DNA of 64,000 bases, from positions 62,001 to 126,000 of the forward strand of contig CALNXQ010000005.1 in NCBI GenBank assembly GCA_942490535.1. The letters run 5' to 3'. The notes under the pieces are model-generated. The model did no database searches. It saw only the letters and a program-made list of their open reading frames with translations, and had not been told where the DNA came from. The DNA comes from JAEINY01 sp942490535 (GTDB lineage Bacteria; Bacteroidota; Bacteroidia; Bacteroidales; Marinilabiliaceae). A program made the translations under genes and the position numbers. Shown in pieces: positions 1-8,970 of this stretch (position 1 is the first letter of the stretch; every line of letters starts with the position of its first letter).

Positions 1-781
1 ACTTGGTTTTGAGAAGCTGACGCATGTGCAAAACTTCTTCATCAAACTCTTCATTTCCAAATTTTTCATCTGAATCAAGAGTAATCTTTTCATCTGAGAA
101 AAGCATGAAGTGATAAATCAAAATTTTTGCTGCTTCTTTCAAGGCATCCTTCGGATGAATAGATCCATCAGTCGCAATTTCCAACACTAATTTTTCGTAA
201 TCCGTTTTCTGCTCTACACGATAATTCTCAACCGCGAATTTAACGTTACGAACTGGTGTAAAAATTGAATCAATGGCTATTACCCCAAATTCACCCTCAA
301 CCGGCTTATTTTCCTCAGCTGGTACATAACCTCTACCTTTGTTGATGGTCAAAACCATTTGCAGGTTAACTTCCGGATTCATCTTTGCAATTACCAATTC
401 AGGATTCAACACTTCGAAACCTGTCATGAATTGATTTAAATCACCGGCAGTAAACTCATTTTTACCTGTAATGCTCACAGTTACTTTTTCCTGCTCAGCA
501 TCTTCTACAAGCTTATTAAAACGAACCTGTTTAAGATTAAGAACGATTTCAGTGACATCATTAATGACTCCAGGAACGCTGGAAAATTCATGATCCACAC
601 CTTCAATCTTGACAGTAGTAATTGCATACCCCTCTAAAGAGGACAACAAAATTCTTCTTAGGGCATTTCCAACGGTAATACCATATCCTGGCTCTAAGGG
701 ACGAAATTCGAATTTGCCGAATTTGTCGTCGGCTTCGAGCATGATAACTTTGTCTGGTTTTTGGAATGCTAATATTGCCAT
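1..781 (-). CDS. rpoA: DNA-directed RNA polymerase alpha subunit (3' part outside window)
   Basis: Alpha subunit of RNA polymerase, the scaffold on which beta and beta' assemble. About 260 N-terminal residues are visible from the start at 781, opening MAILAFQKPDK. The N-terminal dimerisation domain is clear, with the family segments LEPGYGITVGNALRRILLSS and KGRGYVPAEEN. The C-terminal DNA- and activator-binding domain lies mostly outside the window. It is the last gene seen in the ribosomal operon, 9 bases after rpsD, as usual in this phylum. No stop occurs in frame before base 1. Confidence 0.97.
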   Translation of the reverse strand, partial: MAILAFQKPDKVIMLEADDKFGKFEFRPLEPGYGITVGNALRRILLSSLEGYAITTVKIEGVDHEFSSVPGVINDVTEIVLNLKQVRFNKLVEDAEQEKVTVSITGKNEFTAGDLNQFMTGFEVLNPELVIAKMNPEVNLQMVLTINKGRGYVPAEENKPVEGEFGVIAIDSIFTPVRNVKFAVENYRVEQKTDYEKLVLEIATDGSIHPKDALKEAAKILIYHFMLFSDEKITLDSDEKFGNEEFDEEVLHMRQLLKTK

Positions 782-790
782 AAGAATTAA

Positions 791-1396
791 TTATTTAGAA
801 TACAATTCAACTATCAACTGTTCTTTGATATTTTCAGGAATATCCGTTCTTTCAGGCATTGTTAAAAACTTACCTGTCAATGTGTTTTGATCCCATTCTA
901 ACCAGGAATACTTATGCACACTTGTATTAGTCAGCGATGATGTAATTACTTCCAACGATTTTGACTTTTCACGAACACTAACAAGCATACCAGGTTTTAC
1001 CTGAAATGATGCAATGTTCACTATACCCCCATCTACCGTAATATGGCGGTGAGATACAAGCTGTCTGGCAGCTGCTCTTGTCGGAGCGATTCCCAAGCGA
1101 TAAACAACGTTATCCAAACGAGACTCTAAAAGACCTAGCAATTCCTCACCTGTAATACCCTTACTACGTGAAGCTTTCGCAAATAAATTACGGAATTGCT
1201 TTTCCAATACACCATAAGTGTATTTAGCCTTTTGCTTTTCTTTCAACTGCAAACCGTATTCACTTGTCTTTCTACGACGATTTGCACCATGTTGCCCAGG
1301 AGGAAAGTTTCTTCTTTCGAAGTTCTTATCCGGGCCATAAATCGCTTCACCGAATTTACGGGCGATTCTAGTTTTTGGACCTATATATCTAGCCAT
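791..1396 (-). CDS. rpsD: 30S ribosomal protein S4
   Basis: Primary 16S rRNA-binding protein of the small subunit, 201 residues, normal length. It opens MARYIGPKTRIARKFGE and carries the S4 RNA-binding domain at about residues 90-150 (LESRLDNVVYRLG, then RQLVSHRHITVDGG). It lies between rpsK and rpoA. A 146-base gap separates it from rpsK, one of the longest inside this operon, and contains a short AT-rich tandem repeat. Confidence 0.98.
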   Translation of the reverse strand: MARYIGPKTRIARKFGEAIYGPDKNFERRNFPPGQHGANRRRKTSEYGLQLKEKQKAKYTYGVLEKQFRNLFAKASRSKGITGEELLGLLESRLDNVVYRLGIAPTRAAARQLVSHRHITVDGGIVNIASFQVKPGMLVSVREKSKSLEVITSSLTNTSVHKYSWLEWDQNTLTGKFLTMPERTDIPENIKEQLIVELYSK

Positions 1397-1401
1397 TCTT
1401 C

Positions 1402-1434
1402 TAAATTTTTGATTTTAAATTTTTGATTTTAAAT
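1402..1434. repeat. 14-bp AT-rich tandem repeat between rpsK and rpsD
   Basis: The unit taaatttttgattt occurs twice in tandem (1402-1415 and 1416-1429), followed by a partial third copy. It lies directly upstream of the rpsD start on the coding strand. No function is evident. It may be slippage-derived filler that also supplies the A-rich leader typical of Bacteroidota translation starts. Confidence 0.6.
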
Positions 1435-1542
1435 GATGAATATGGCAGCCGCTAGATTATAGAGAGGAGGTAATAATCATATAACCATGTCATTATTCAA
1501 AATTTTCAACCAAAAACTTATGGTTAATAACTAGTCGAGTAA

Positions 1543-1932
1543 TTAAACTCTTCTTCGTTTTGGTGGACGACAACCATTATGTGGCAATGGAGTAACATCA
1601 ACAATTTCAGTTACTTCAATACCTGTTGAATGGATAGAACGAATCGCTGATTCACGACCGTTACCAGGTCCCTTTACATATACTTTCACTTTTCTCAACC
1701 CCAAGTCAAATGCAACTTTTCCACAATCTTGGGCAGCCATTTGTGCAGCATAAGGAGTGTTCTTTTTAGAACCTCTAAATCCCATTTTACCTGCACTTGA
1801 CCAGGAAATCACCTGACCATTTTGATTGGTCAATGAAACGATGATGTTGTTAAAAGACGAATGGATATGAGCTTGTCCCTGTGCCTCAACTTTTACGACT
1901 CTCTTTTTTTGAGATCCTGACTTCTTTGCCAT
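1543..1932 (-). CDS. rpsK: 30S ribosomal protein S11
   Basis: Small-subunit platform protein, 129 residues. Family segments include NNIIVSLTNQNGQVISWSSA, GMESA-like GNGRESAIRS and the basic tail NGCRPPKRRRV. It follows rpsM after 10 bases in the canonical alpha-operon order. Confidence 0.98.
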   Translation of the reverse strand: MAKKSGSQKKRVVKVEAQGQAHIHSSFNNIIVSLTNQNGQVISWSSAGKMGFRGSKKNTPYAAQMAAQDCGKVAFDLGLRKVKVYVKGPGNGRESAIRSIHSTGIEVTEIVDVTPLPHNGCRPPKRRRV

Positions 1933-1942
1933 ATCTTACTTA

Positions 1943-2320
1943 TTATTTAGTGGCTTTCTTTTTGTTAGCAACAGTTTTCTTCTTACCTTTTCGGGTACGA
2001 GCGTTGTTTTTGGTACCTTGTCCACGTAATGGTAAGCCCACACGGTGACGAATACCACGGTAACAACCAATATCCATCAATCGCTTGATGTTTAACTGTA
2101 CTTCTGAACGCAATTCACCTTCAATCTTATAATTGTTCGAAATTTGCTCCCGTACAGCCTTAATTTGCTCATCCGTCCAGTCTTTAACTTTGACATTTAC
2201 GTCAACGCCAATTTCATTAAGAATTTCTTGTGCACGGCTGCGACCTACTCCGTAGATATAAGTCAAAGCAATTTCGCCTCGTTTGTTGGAGGGTATATCA
2301 ACCCCAGCAATTCTAGCCAT
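1943..2320 (-). CDS. rpsM: 30S ribosomal protein S13
   Basis: Small-subunit head protein that contacts the 50S subunit and P-site tRNA; 125 residues. It begins MARIAGVDIPSNKRGEIAL, contains the helix-two-turn-helix region YIYGVGRSRAQEIL, and has the typical GLPLRGQGTKNNARTRKGK segment with a long lysine-rich tail. It follows rpmJ after 11 bases. Confidence 0.98.
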   Translation of the reverse strand: MARIAGVDIPSNKRGEIALTYIYGVGRSRAQEILNEIGVDVNVKVKDWTDEQIKAVREQISNNYKIEGELRSEVQLNIKRLMDIGCYRGIRHRVGLPLRGQGTKNNARTRKGKKKTVANKKKATK

Positions 2321-2331
2321 AATACTTTATT

Positions 2332-2448
2332 TTATCCTTGACGTTGTTTAAACTTGGGATTCTTCTTATTAATCACATATAAGCGCCCTTTCCGCTTTAC
2401 GATTTTGCAGTCGGCACTTCGCTTTTTTATAGATGCTCTAACCTTCAT
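2332..2448 (-). CDS. rpmJ: 50S ribosomal protein L36, zinc-ligand-free form
   Basis: A 38-residue protein between infA and rpsM, opening MKVRASIKKRS and ending FKQRQG. It is the smallest large-subunit protein. The zinc-binding form carries three Cys and one His; here only Cys14 is left, so the protein is of the C-minus type that does not bind zinc. The start at 2448 gives the family N-terminus exactly. Confidence 0.95.
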   Translation of the reverse strand: MKVRASIKKRSADCKIVKRKGRLYVINKKNPKFKQRQG

Positions 2449-2463
2449 GATCGGTCTTCTAAA

Positions 2464-2682
2464 TTATTTGTATCTGTATGATATTCTACCTTTCGTCAAA
2501 TCATACGGAGACATCTCTACTTTTACCCTGTCCCCGGGGAGGATCTTAATATAATGCATCCTCATTTTCCCTGAAATGTGAGCTGTAATGACGTGTCCGT
2601 TCTCCAATTCCACACGAAACATGGCATTGGACAGGGCTTCGATTATTGTACCGTCTTGTTCTATAGAGGGTTGTTTCGCCAT
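2464..2682 (-). CDS. infA: Translation initiation factor IF-1
   Basis: A 72-residue OB-fold protein that binds the ribosomal A site during initiation. The sequence MAKQPSIEQDGTIIEALSN and the segments VELENGHVITAHISGKMR and GDRVKVEMSPYDLTKGRI are family hallmarks. It sits between map and rpmJ, as in most Bacteroidota spc operons. Confidence 0.97.
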   Translation of the reverse strand: MAKQPSIEQDGTIIEALSNAMFRVELENGHVITAHISGKMRMHYIKILPGDRVKVEMSPYDLTKGRISYRYK

Positions 2683-2696
2683 AATATTATAACTTT

Positions 2697-3482
2697 TTAT
2701 TTTTCAGACTGCAAAGTTAATACTTCTTCTACAAATTTAAAACTAGATAGTATATCTGCTTCCCCTTTTCTCACAGCAATAGTGTGTTCAAAGTGAGCAG
2801 AAACCTTCTTATCAGCAGTTCTGATGGTCCATCCATCATTTTCCTGTACGATTTGACGACGTCCCAAATTAATCATCGGCTCTATGGCCAAAACCATACC
2901 CGATTTCAATTTAATGCCATTTCCTCGCTTACCATAATTAGGTACTTCCGGCGCTTCGTGTAAGTTCTTACCAATACCATGACCAACCATCTCACGTACG
3001 ACTGAATACCCTAGGTCCTCAGTATAACTTTGAACAGCATGACCAATATCTCCCAAGCGATTATTCTCAACTGCTTGTTCAATTCCTTTATAAAGTGATT
3101 CTTTCGTTGCTTGCAATAGTTTGCGAATCTCAGGATCTACTTCCCCTACTTCAAATGTATAGGCAGAATCTCCATAAAATCCATTTAGTAAAACACCACA
3201 ATCAACAGACACCACATCACCTTCTTGTAAAGGCTTGGTATTAGGTATTCCATGAACCACATGTTCATTAACAGAAGTACATAAGGTATTCGGAAAACCC
3301 TGATAGTTTAAAAAGGCAGGAGTACCTCCATTATCTCTAATGAAGGCCTCTGCAATTTTATCTAGTTCTAACGTAGAAACACCTGGCTTAATAGCCTTTG
3401 CAACTTCGCCATGAGCACGAGCTACCAAAAGGTTGCTGATCCTCATTAATTCAATTTCTTCGTCAGTCTTTAAATAAATCAT
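2697..3482 (-). CDS. map: Type I methionine aminopeptidase
   Basis: Removes the N-terminal methionine from nascent proteins. It has 261 residues and the pita-bread fold. The five metal ligands are visible as D94 and D105 (SVDCG...FYGDSAY), H168 (GHGIG), E201 (AIEP) and E232 (HFEHT); H77 in VVHGIP corresponds to the substrate-binding His. There is no SH3-like N-terminal extension. It lies 14 bases upstream of infA and 19 bases after secY. No adk gene is present, which fits the Bacteroidota arrangement. Confidence 0.97.
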   Translation of the reverse strand: MIYLKTDEEIELMRISNLLVARAHGEVAKAIKPGVSTLELDKIAEAFIRDNGGTPAFLNYQGFPNTLCTSVNEHVVHGIPNTKPLQEGDVVSVDCGVLLNGFYGDSAYTFEVGEVDPEIRKLLQATKESLYKGIEQAVENNRLGDIGHAVQSYTEDLGYSVVREMVGHGIGKNLHEAPEVPNYGKRGNGIKLKSGMVLAIEPMINLGRRQIVQENDGWTIRTADKKVSAHFEHTIAVRKGEADILSSFKFVEEVLTLQSEK

Positions 3483-3501
3483 GAAAAATTTGTTCCCTCA
3501 A

Positions 3502-4845
3502 TTAATAAACTGCAGCACCACCAGCCGATCGTCCCATTATTCTACCGGATTTCATCAATCCGTCATAATGCCTCATTAATAAGTGACTCTCAATTTGCTG
3601 CAGAGTATCCAATACAACACCTACTAAAATTAGAAGTGAAGTACCACCATAAAACTGAGCAAAACTTTGATCCACTCCGGCCATCATGGCAAAAGAAGGC
3701 AAAATAGCAACCATTGCTAAGAATACCGATCCTGGTAATGTAATTTTCGACATTACAGAATCTAAAAACTCAACAGTTTTTCTTCCCGGTTTAATACCTG
3801 GAATAAATCCACCATTGCGCTTCATATCCTCAGCCATCTGAGTAGGATTAATAGTGATCGCTGTATAAAAATAGGTAAATGCAATAATCAATAGGGCAAA
3901 AATCAAATTATAAGCCCATCCTGTAAAGTCGGCAAAGATAGCAGCAAAACCAGTTGCGGTTTCACTGTCTACAAACCCCGCAAAAGTTACAGGAATAAAC
4001 ATGATTGCTTGCGCAAAAATGATAGGCATAACACCAGCAGCATTCACTTTTAATGGAATGTACTGGCGAACACCGCCATATTGCTTATTACCTACAATTC
4101 TTTTAGCATATTGAACAGGTATACGACGAGTACCCTGAACCAAAAGAATGGTACCAACAAAAACAAAGAACAATACAACAAATTCGATGAGTAACATAAC
4201 TAAACCACCGCTTCCACTTGAAGCTTCCATTCTTGACAAAAATTCTGCGAAAAATGAATGTGGTAACCTGGCAATAATACCAATCATTATGATTAAAGAG
4301 ATTCCATTACCAATTCCCTTATCGGTAATTTTTTCTCCTAACCACATGACAAACATGGATCCTGCAGCCAATATGATCGTACTTACTACAGTAAACGACC
4401 AACCAGTTTGAATGATAGCATTCCCTGATGTATTAGCTAAGTTGGCAAGATATCCTGGCGCTTGCACAAGTAAAATAATAACAGTCAAATAACGAGTGAT
4501 CTGATTGATCTTTCTGCGGCCACTTTCCCCTTCCCTTTGTAACCGTTGAAAGTACGGAACAGCAATACCCATCAACTGAATCACAATGGATGCAGAAATG
4601 TAAGGCATAATACCCAATGCAAAAATGGACGCTTGTGAAAAGGCTCCTCCTGAAAACATATTTAACAGGCCTAATACCCCTTTACTAGTTTGTTCACTTA
4701 ATGCACCAAGTTGTTCCGGATCAACCCCGGGTAATACAACGAATGACCCAAGTCGATAAATCAACAATAGACCTAACGTTGTAATGATTCGGGATTTCAA
4801 ATCCTCAATTTTCCAGATGTTGCGGATGGTTTCGAATAGTCTCAT
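3502..4845 (-). CDS. secY: Protein translocase subunit SecY
   Basis: Central channel of the Sec translocon in the inner membrane; 447 residues with about ten hydrophobic segments. Diagnostic stretches are GIMPYISASIVIQLM, QREGESGRRKINQITRYLT, GTRRIPVQYAKR and GFIPGIKPGR. It starts 4 bases after the rplO stop, which suggests translational coupling, and is followed by map. Confidence 0.98.
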   Translation of the reverse strand: MRLFETIRNIWKIEDLKSRIITTLGLLLIYRLGSFVVLPGVDPEQLGALSEQTSKGVLGLLNMFSGGAFSQASIFALGIMPYISASIVIQLMGIAVPYFQRLQREGESGRRKINQITRYLTVIILLVQAPGYLANLANTSGNAIIQTGWSFTVVSTIILAAGSMFVMWLGEKITDKGIGNGISLIIMIGIIARLPHSFFAEFLSRMEASSGSGGLVMLLIEFVVLFFVFVGTILLVQGTRRIPVQYAKRIVGNKQYGGVRQYIPLKVNAAGVMPIIFAQAIMFIPVTFAGFVDSETATGFAAIFADFTGWAYNLIFALLIIAFTYFYTAITINPTQMAEDMKRNGGFIPGIKPGRKTVEFLDSVMSKITLPGSVFLAMVAILPSFAMMAGVDQSFAQFYGGTSLLILVGVVLDTLQQIESHLLMRHYDGLMKSGRIMGRSAGGAAVY

Positions 4846-4849
4846 TCAA

Positions 4850-5296
4850 TTACAATTTTTCTGCGGTTCCTTGAGCGGCTTCAATGGCTTCGATCGCCGA
4901 TTTTGAGAAAGCATGTGCCTTAACTTCTAATTTAGAAGTTAAAGTTCCATTGCCCAAAATCTTTACCAAGTCATTTCTTCCTACCAAACCAGCTTCCTTC
5001 AAAGACTCGGGATCGATCGTACTTAGGCCTTTTTTCTCAGCCAAAGTTTGAAGCATCTCGATATTTATAGCTTTGTATTCAATCCGGTTAATATTCTTGA
5101 ATCCGAATTTAGGAACACGTCTCTGCAAAGGCATCTGACCTCCCTCAAATCCAAATTTTCTGGAGTAACCGGATCTGGATTTGGCTCCTTTATGACCACG
5201 TGTGGAAGTTCCACCGTGACCTGAACCTTGTCCGCGACCGATACGCTTTTGGGATTTCGTTGATCCTTTAGCAGGTCTTAAGTTATTCAAGTTCAT
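4850..5296 (-). CDS. rplO: 50S ribosomal protein L15
   Basis: Late-assembly 50S protein, 148 residues. The N-terminus MNLNNLRPAKGSTKSQKRIG and the Gly/Arg-rich extension GRGQGSGHGGTSTRGHKGA are typical, followed by GFEGGQMPLQRRVPKFGF. It lies between rpmD and secY. Confidence 0.98.
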   Translation of the reverse strand: MNLNNLRPAKGSTKSQKRIGRGQGSGHGGTSTRGHKGAKSRSGYSRKFGFEGGQMPLQRRVPKFGFKNINRIEYKAINIEMLQTLAEKKGLSTIDPESLKEAGLVGRNDLVKILGNGTLTSKLEVKAHAFSKSAIEAIEAAQGTAEKL

Positions 5297-5325
5297 AATA
5301 ATTTCCTCTAATTCGTTTGACCAAA

Positions 5326-5502
5326 TTATCTTACTACTGTTACTAAATGCAATACTTTAGCAACCATTCCTTCAATCTGAGGGGTGGCTTCGTGCTCAAC
5401 GGTAGCTTGCATTTTTCTCAGGCCTAGGGCTGCCAACGTATTTTTTTGTCTGGTGGTAGCCCCAATTTTACTCTTAATTTGAGTGACTTTAATTTTAGCC
5501 AT
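5326..5502 (-). CDS. rpmD: 50S ribosomal protein L30
   Basis: A 58-residue protein read from the start at 5502: MAKIKVTQIKSKIGATTRQK and then LAALGLRKMQATVEHEATPQ. These are the family's short strand-helix-strand features. It lies between rpsE (11-base gap) and rplO (29-base gap), which matches the canonical order. Confidence 0.95.
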   Translation of the reverse strand: MAKIKVTQIKSKIGATTRQKNTLAALGLRKMQATVEHEATPQIEGMVAKVLHLVTVVR

Positions 5503-5513
5503 TTGTTTACTCC

Positions 5514-6032
5514 TTATCCGTTAAATACTTTATCCATAGACACGCCCCTATGTTGGGCTACTGTATGGGCATCACGCAATTCAGTTAAAGCTTCGATAGT
5601 AGCTTTTACCAAGTTGTGTGAGTTTGAAGATCCTTTGGACTTCGCCAATACGTCAGTTACACCAACACTTTCCAGAACGGCACGCATCGCACCACCAGCT
5701 TTAACCCCGGTACCGTGAGATGCAGGCTTCATAAATACACTAGCCCCTCCAAAACGAGCTAATTGCTCGTGAGGAATAGTTCCATTGATAATTGGTACTT
5801 TAACTAGATTCTTTTTAGCAGCTTCAACACCTTTAGCAATGGCAGTGGTTACTTCACCGGCTTTTCCAAGCCCCCAACCAACAACGCCGTTCTCATTTCC
5901 AACCACGACAATGGCAGAAAAACTAAAGGTTCTACCACCTTTGGTTACTTTAGTTACCCTGTTGATAGCAACCAAGCGATCTTTCAATTCAAGATCGTTA
6001 TTGTTTCTGATTCTCTTGTTATTTCCAGCCAT
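5514..6032 (-). CDS. rpsE: 30S ribosomal protein S5
   Basis: Small-subunit protein involved in decoding fidelity, 172 residues. The double-stranded RNA-binding-like N-domain (LKDRLVAINRVTKVTKGGR, then GNENGVVGWGLGKAGEV) is followed by the S5 C-domain (ASHGTGVKAGGAMRAVLESVG). It starts 5 bases after the rplR stop. Confidence 0.98.
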   Translation of the reverse strand: MAGNNKRIRNNNDLELKDRLVAINRVTKVTKGGRTFSFSAIVVVGNENGVVGWGLGKAGEVTTAIAKGVEAAKKNLVKVPIINGTIPHEQLARFGGASVFMKPASHGTGVKAGGAMRAVLESVGVTDVLAKSKGSSNSHNLVKATIEALTELRDAHTVAQHRGVSMDKVFNG

Positions 6033-6037
6033 CGTTG

Positions 6038-6394
6038 TTAGAATTTAAGCCCGGCCTCTCTGGCGGCATCGGCTAATTGTTTAACTCTACCATGATACAG
6101 ATATCCATTTCTGTCGAATACAACTGCAGATACACCGGCCTTTGTAGCAACCTCAGCAATGCTTTTACCAACCATCGCTGCAATTTCACTCTTTGTTCCT
6201 GTTTGCTCTGCAATTTCTTTATTCATTGATGAAGATGCGGCCAAAGTTGTTCCGGTTACATCATCAATCAATTGTACAGAAATCTGCTTGTTGCTTCTAA
6301 AAACTGTCATACGAGGACAATCAGCTGTTCCGCTGATATTCTTGCGTACGCGCAATTTAATTTTGCGTCTTCTTTCTATTTTTGAAAAAGCCAT
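6038..6394 (-). CDS. rplR: 50S ribosomal protein L18
   Basis: 5S rRNA-binding protein of the central protuberance, 118 residues. It begins MAFSKIERRRKIKLRVRKNI and ends with the family signature YHGRVKQLADAAREAGLKF. It lies between rplF and rpsE. Confidence 0.98.
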   Translation of the reverse strand: MAFSKIERRRKIKLRVRKNISGTADCPRMTVFRSNKQISVQLIDDVTGTTLAASSSMNKEIAEQTGTKSEIAAMVGKSIAEVATKAGVSAVVFDRNGYLYHGRVKQLADAAREAGLKF

Positions 6395-6415
6395 AACTCC
6401 TAAATTTAAATTACA

Positions 6416-6967
6416 TTAAACTTTTGCAGATTTTCCGGCCTTACGGCGAACTTCTTCACCTTTGAATCGAACACCTTTACCTTTATAAGGCTCTGGCTTT
6501 CTCATCGACCGAATCTTGGCACATACTTGACCAAGCAATTGCTTATCTGCAGATTCAAGCGTAATAATAGGATTGCTCTTTCTATCAGTAACAGCTTCTA
6601 CTTTAATCTCAGAAGGCAACAATAATTGAATAGGGTGAGAGAAACCTAACGCTAACTCAAGTAATTGACCTTGGTTAGTGGCACGATAACCTACTCCTAC
6701 TAATTCCAGTTGTTTTTTGTATCCTTCAGAAACACCAACTATCATGTTATTTACCAATGAACGGTATAAACCATGCATTGAACGATGTGGTTTCTCATCA
6801 CTAGGACGCTCAAATGTTACAACTCCCTCTTCTACTTTTACTGTAATATCAGAGTTCACTTCCTGAGTTAATTCCCCTTTAGGGCCTTTAACGGTTACAG
6901 TATTGTCTTTTACAGTTACAGTCACGCCTGAAGGTATGCTGATGGGTGCTTTTCCTATCCTTGACAT
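6416..6967 (-). CDS. rplF: 50S ribosomal protein L6
   Basis: A 183-residue large-subunit protein near the factor-binding site, made of two repeated domains. It begins MSRIGKAPISIPSGVTV and carries the C-terminal signature RKPEPYKGKGVRFKGEEVRR. It lies between rpsH and rplR. Confidence 0.98.
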   Translation of the reverse strand: MSRIGKAPISIPSGVTVTVKDNTVTVKGPKGELTQEVNSDITVKVEEGVVTFERPSDEKPHRSMHGLYRSLVNNMIVGVSEGYKKQLELVGVGYRATNQGQLLELALGFSHPIQLLLPSEIKVEAVTDRKSNPIITLESADKQLLGQVCAKIRSMRKPEPYKGKGVRFKGEEVRRKAGKSAKV

Positions 6968-6983
6968 AATTTATCCTCCTTCA

Positions 6984-7379
6984 TTAATAAATGTAACACA
7001 ATACTTCACCACCGATCTTATGCGTACGAGCCTCTTTATCTGTCATTACGCCACGAGACGTGGACATAATGGCAATACCCAACCCGTTAAGTACGCGTGG
7101 AATATTACGATACCCTGTATAAGAACGTAAACCTGGAGTACTCACTCTTTTCAGAGCTTTGATAGCAGGCACTTTTGACTGCGGATCATATTTCAACGCA
7201 ATCTTAATAACACCTTGTTTATCATCATCCATGAATTTGTAATTCAGAATGTACCCCTTTTCAAAGAGAATCTTGGTCATCTCTTTTTTAAGGTTGGAGG
7301 CAGGCGCCTCTACAACCCTATGACCCGCCTGAATGGCGTTCCTGATACGTGTCAGGAAATCTGCTATTGGATCTGTCAT
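6984..7379 (-). CDS. rpsH: 30S ribosomal protein S8
   Basis: Primary 16S rRNA-binding protein and, in other bacteria, the regulator of the spc operon. It has 131 residues, begins MTDPIADFLTRIRNA and has the C-terminal signature STSRGVMTDKEARTHKIGGE. It lies between rpsN and rplF. Confidence 0.98.
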   Translation of the reverse strand: MTDPIADFLTRIRNAIQAGHRVVEAPASNLKKEMTKILFEKGYILNYKFMDDDKQGVIKIALKYDPQSKVPAIKALKRVSTPGLRSYTGYRNIPRVLNGLGIAIMSTSRGVMTDKEARTHKIGGEVLCYIY

Positions 7380-7430
7380 TTTATAACGATTAAATTGATC
7401 CCGCTATACGGGACAATATTTAACACTTCC

Positions 7431-7700
7431 TTACCAACTTGCTTTTTTAATGCCTGGGATTAAACCAGCTGAGGCCATTTCACGGAATTGAATCCTTGAA
7501 AGACCAAACTGACGCATGTATCCTTTCGGACGACCGGTAATTTTACAACGGTTGTGCATACGTACAGGAGAAGCATTACGTGGAAGCTTTTGCAAGCCCA
7601 CGTAATCTCCTTCAGCCAATAATCTGGCACGTTTTTCAGCATATTTGGCAACCAGTTTAGCCCTTTTTACTTCACGGGCCTTCATTGATTCCTTAGCCAT
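7431..7700 (-). CDS. rpsN: 30S ribosomal protein S14, long zinc-free form
   Basis: An 89-residue small-subunit head protein. The start at 7700 (MAKESMKAREVKR) is chosen over an in-frame Met 13 codons upstream because it leaves the family N-terminus and a 4-base gap to rplE. It ends GLIPGIKKASW. Only one Cys (RCKITGRPKGY) is present, so this is the long form that needs no zinc. Confidence 0.96.
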   Translation of the reverse strand: MAKESMKAREVKRAKLVAKYAEKRARLLAEGDYVGLQKLPRNASPVRMHNRCKITGRPKGYMRQFGLSRIQFREMASAGLIPGIKKASW

Positions 7701-7704
7701 ATAA

Positions 7705-8262
7705 CTAGTTCTTTTTAACGTTTTTAAATGGTAAGCCAAACTCTTTCAATAGAGCAAAAGCTTCCTCATCGGTTTTTCCCGAAGTCACAAAGGTAATATT
7801 CATACCCAATATCTTGCTAATGCTATCGATATTTAATTCAGGAAAAATGATTTGTTCTTCAATACCTAAGGTATAGTTACCACGTCCATCAAGCTTACTG
7901 TTAATGCCTTTGAAGTCACGAATCCGCGGCAAAGCCACACGAATCAAACGCTCCAAAAACTCATACATGTTCTCACGACGTAAGGTCACACGCACCCCAA
8001 TTGGCATTTTTTTACGAAGCTTAAAGTTCGAAATATCTTTCTTTGAAAGAGTAGGAACTGCTTTTTGACCAGTAATGGTACTTAACTCCTTAATCGCAGT
8101 TTCAATCATTTTTTTGTCAGCAACAGCTGAACCCAAACCTTGATTGATAACGATTTTTTCCAACTTAGGAACTTGCATGATCGACTTGTAGCCAAATTCT
8201 TTCATCAAATTTGGTACAATTTGTTCCCTATACTGTGTTTGAATACTAGGTGTATAACTCAT
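7705..8262 (-). CDS. rplE: 50S ribosomal protein L5
   Basis: 5S rRNA-binding protein contacting P-site tRNA; 185 residues. Segments include LEKIVINQGLGSAVADKKMI, RVTLRRENMYEFLERLI and the C-terminal FVTSGKTDEEAFALLKEFG. Its ATG overlaps the rplX stop by one base (TAATG), which indicates translational coupling. Confidence 0.98.
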   Translation of the reverse strand: MSYTPSIQTQYREQIVPNLMKEFGYKSIMQVPKLEKIVINQGLGSAVADKKMIETAIKELSTITGQKAVPTLSKKDISNFKLRKKMPIGVRVTLRRENMYEFLERLIRVALPRIRDFKGINSKLDGRGNYTLGIEEQIIFPELNIDSISKILGMNITFVTSGKTDEEAFALLKEFGLPFKNVKKN

Positions 8263-8582
8263 TACTTAATCTCCTCCCCTGACTTTTTAGAAAAACGAAC
8301 TAATTTCCCGTTTTCATTCAACCGACGACCAATACGAGTTGGTTTACCAGTTGAAGCATCCTTCAAATTCAGATTTGAAATATGGATGGGAGCTTCCTTT
8401 TTAATAATGCCGCCTTGCGGATTTTCAGCATTAGGCTTGGTGTGCTTACTCACCATGTTAACACCTTCTACGATGGCTCTTTGCTTATCTGGAAAAACTT
8501 GTAATACTTTTCCTTCTTCGCCTTTGCCAACACCGGCATTAACAATTACTATATCGCCTTTTTTAATATGCAATTTACCCAT
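8262..8582 (-). CDS. rplX: 50S ribosomal protein L24
   Basis: Early-assembly 50S protein, 106 residues, with a KOW-type beta-barrel at the N-terminus (IKKGDIVIVNAGVGKGEEGK) followed by NMVSKHTKPN. The stop overlaps the rplE start by one base. It follows rplN after 20 bases. Confidence 0.97.
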   Translation of the reverse strand: MGKLHIKKGDIVIVNAGVGKGEEGKVLQVFPDKQRAIVEGVNMVSKHTKPNAENPQGGIIKKEAPIHISNLNLKDASTGKPTRIGRRLNENGKLVRFSKKSGEEIK

Positions 8583-8602
8583 TGTTCTAATCTCTTTGAT
8601 GA

Positions 8603-8968
8603 TTAAAGTACTTCAGGCGCCAAAGACACGATCTTCATAAAACCGTCCCTTAACTCACGGGCAACAGGTCCGAAAATACGGGTTCCTCTCATCTCACCGG
8701 CAGTGTTCAATAACACACATGCGTTTTGATCAAAGCGGATGTAAGAACCATCCTGACGTCTGACTTCTTTTTTGGTGCGTACAACTACGGCCTTACTTAC
8801 AGTACCTTTTTTCATATCACTTGAAGGTACGGCACTTTTCACAGTTACCACAATACGGTCACCAACACCAGCATAACGTCTGCCGGTTCCACCTAGAACA
8901 CGGATACATAATACTTCTTTGGCTCCACTATTATCGGCAACTAAAAGTCTAGATTCTTGTTGTATCAT
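8603..8968 (-). CDS. rplN: 50S ribosomal protein L14
   Basis: Subunit-interface protein of 121 residues, beginning MIQQESRLLVADNSGAKEVL. It contains GDRIVVTVKSA and ends with the signature FGPVARELRDGFMKIVSLAPEVL in shortened register. It lies 2 bases after rpsQ. Confidence 0.98.
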   Translation of the reverse strand: MIQQESRLLVADNSGAKEVLCIRVLGGTGRRYAGVGDRIVVTVKSAVPSSDMKKGTVSKAVVVRTKKEVRRQDGSYIRFDQNACVLLNTAGEMRGTRIFGPVARELRDGFMKIVSLAPEVL

Positions 8969-8970
8969 AA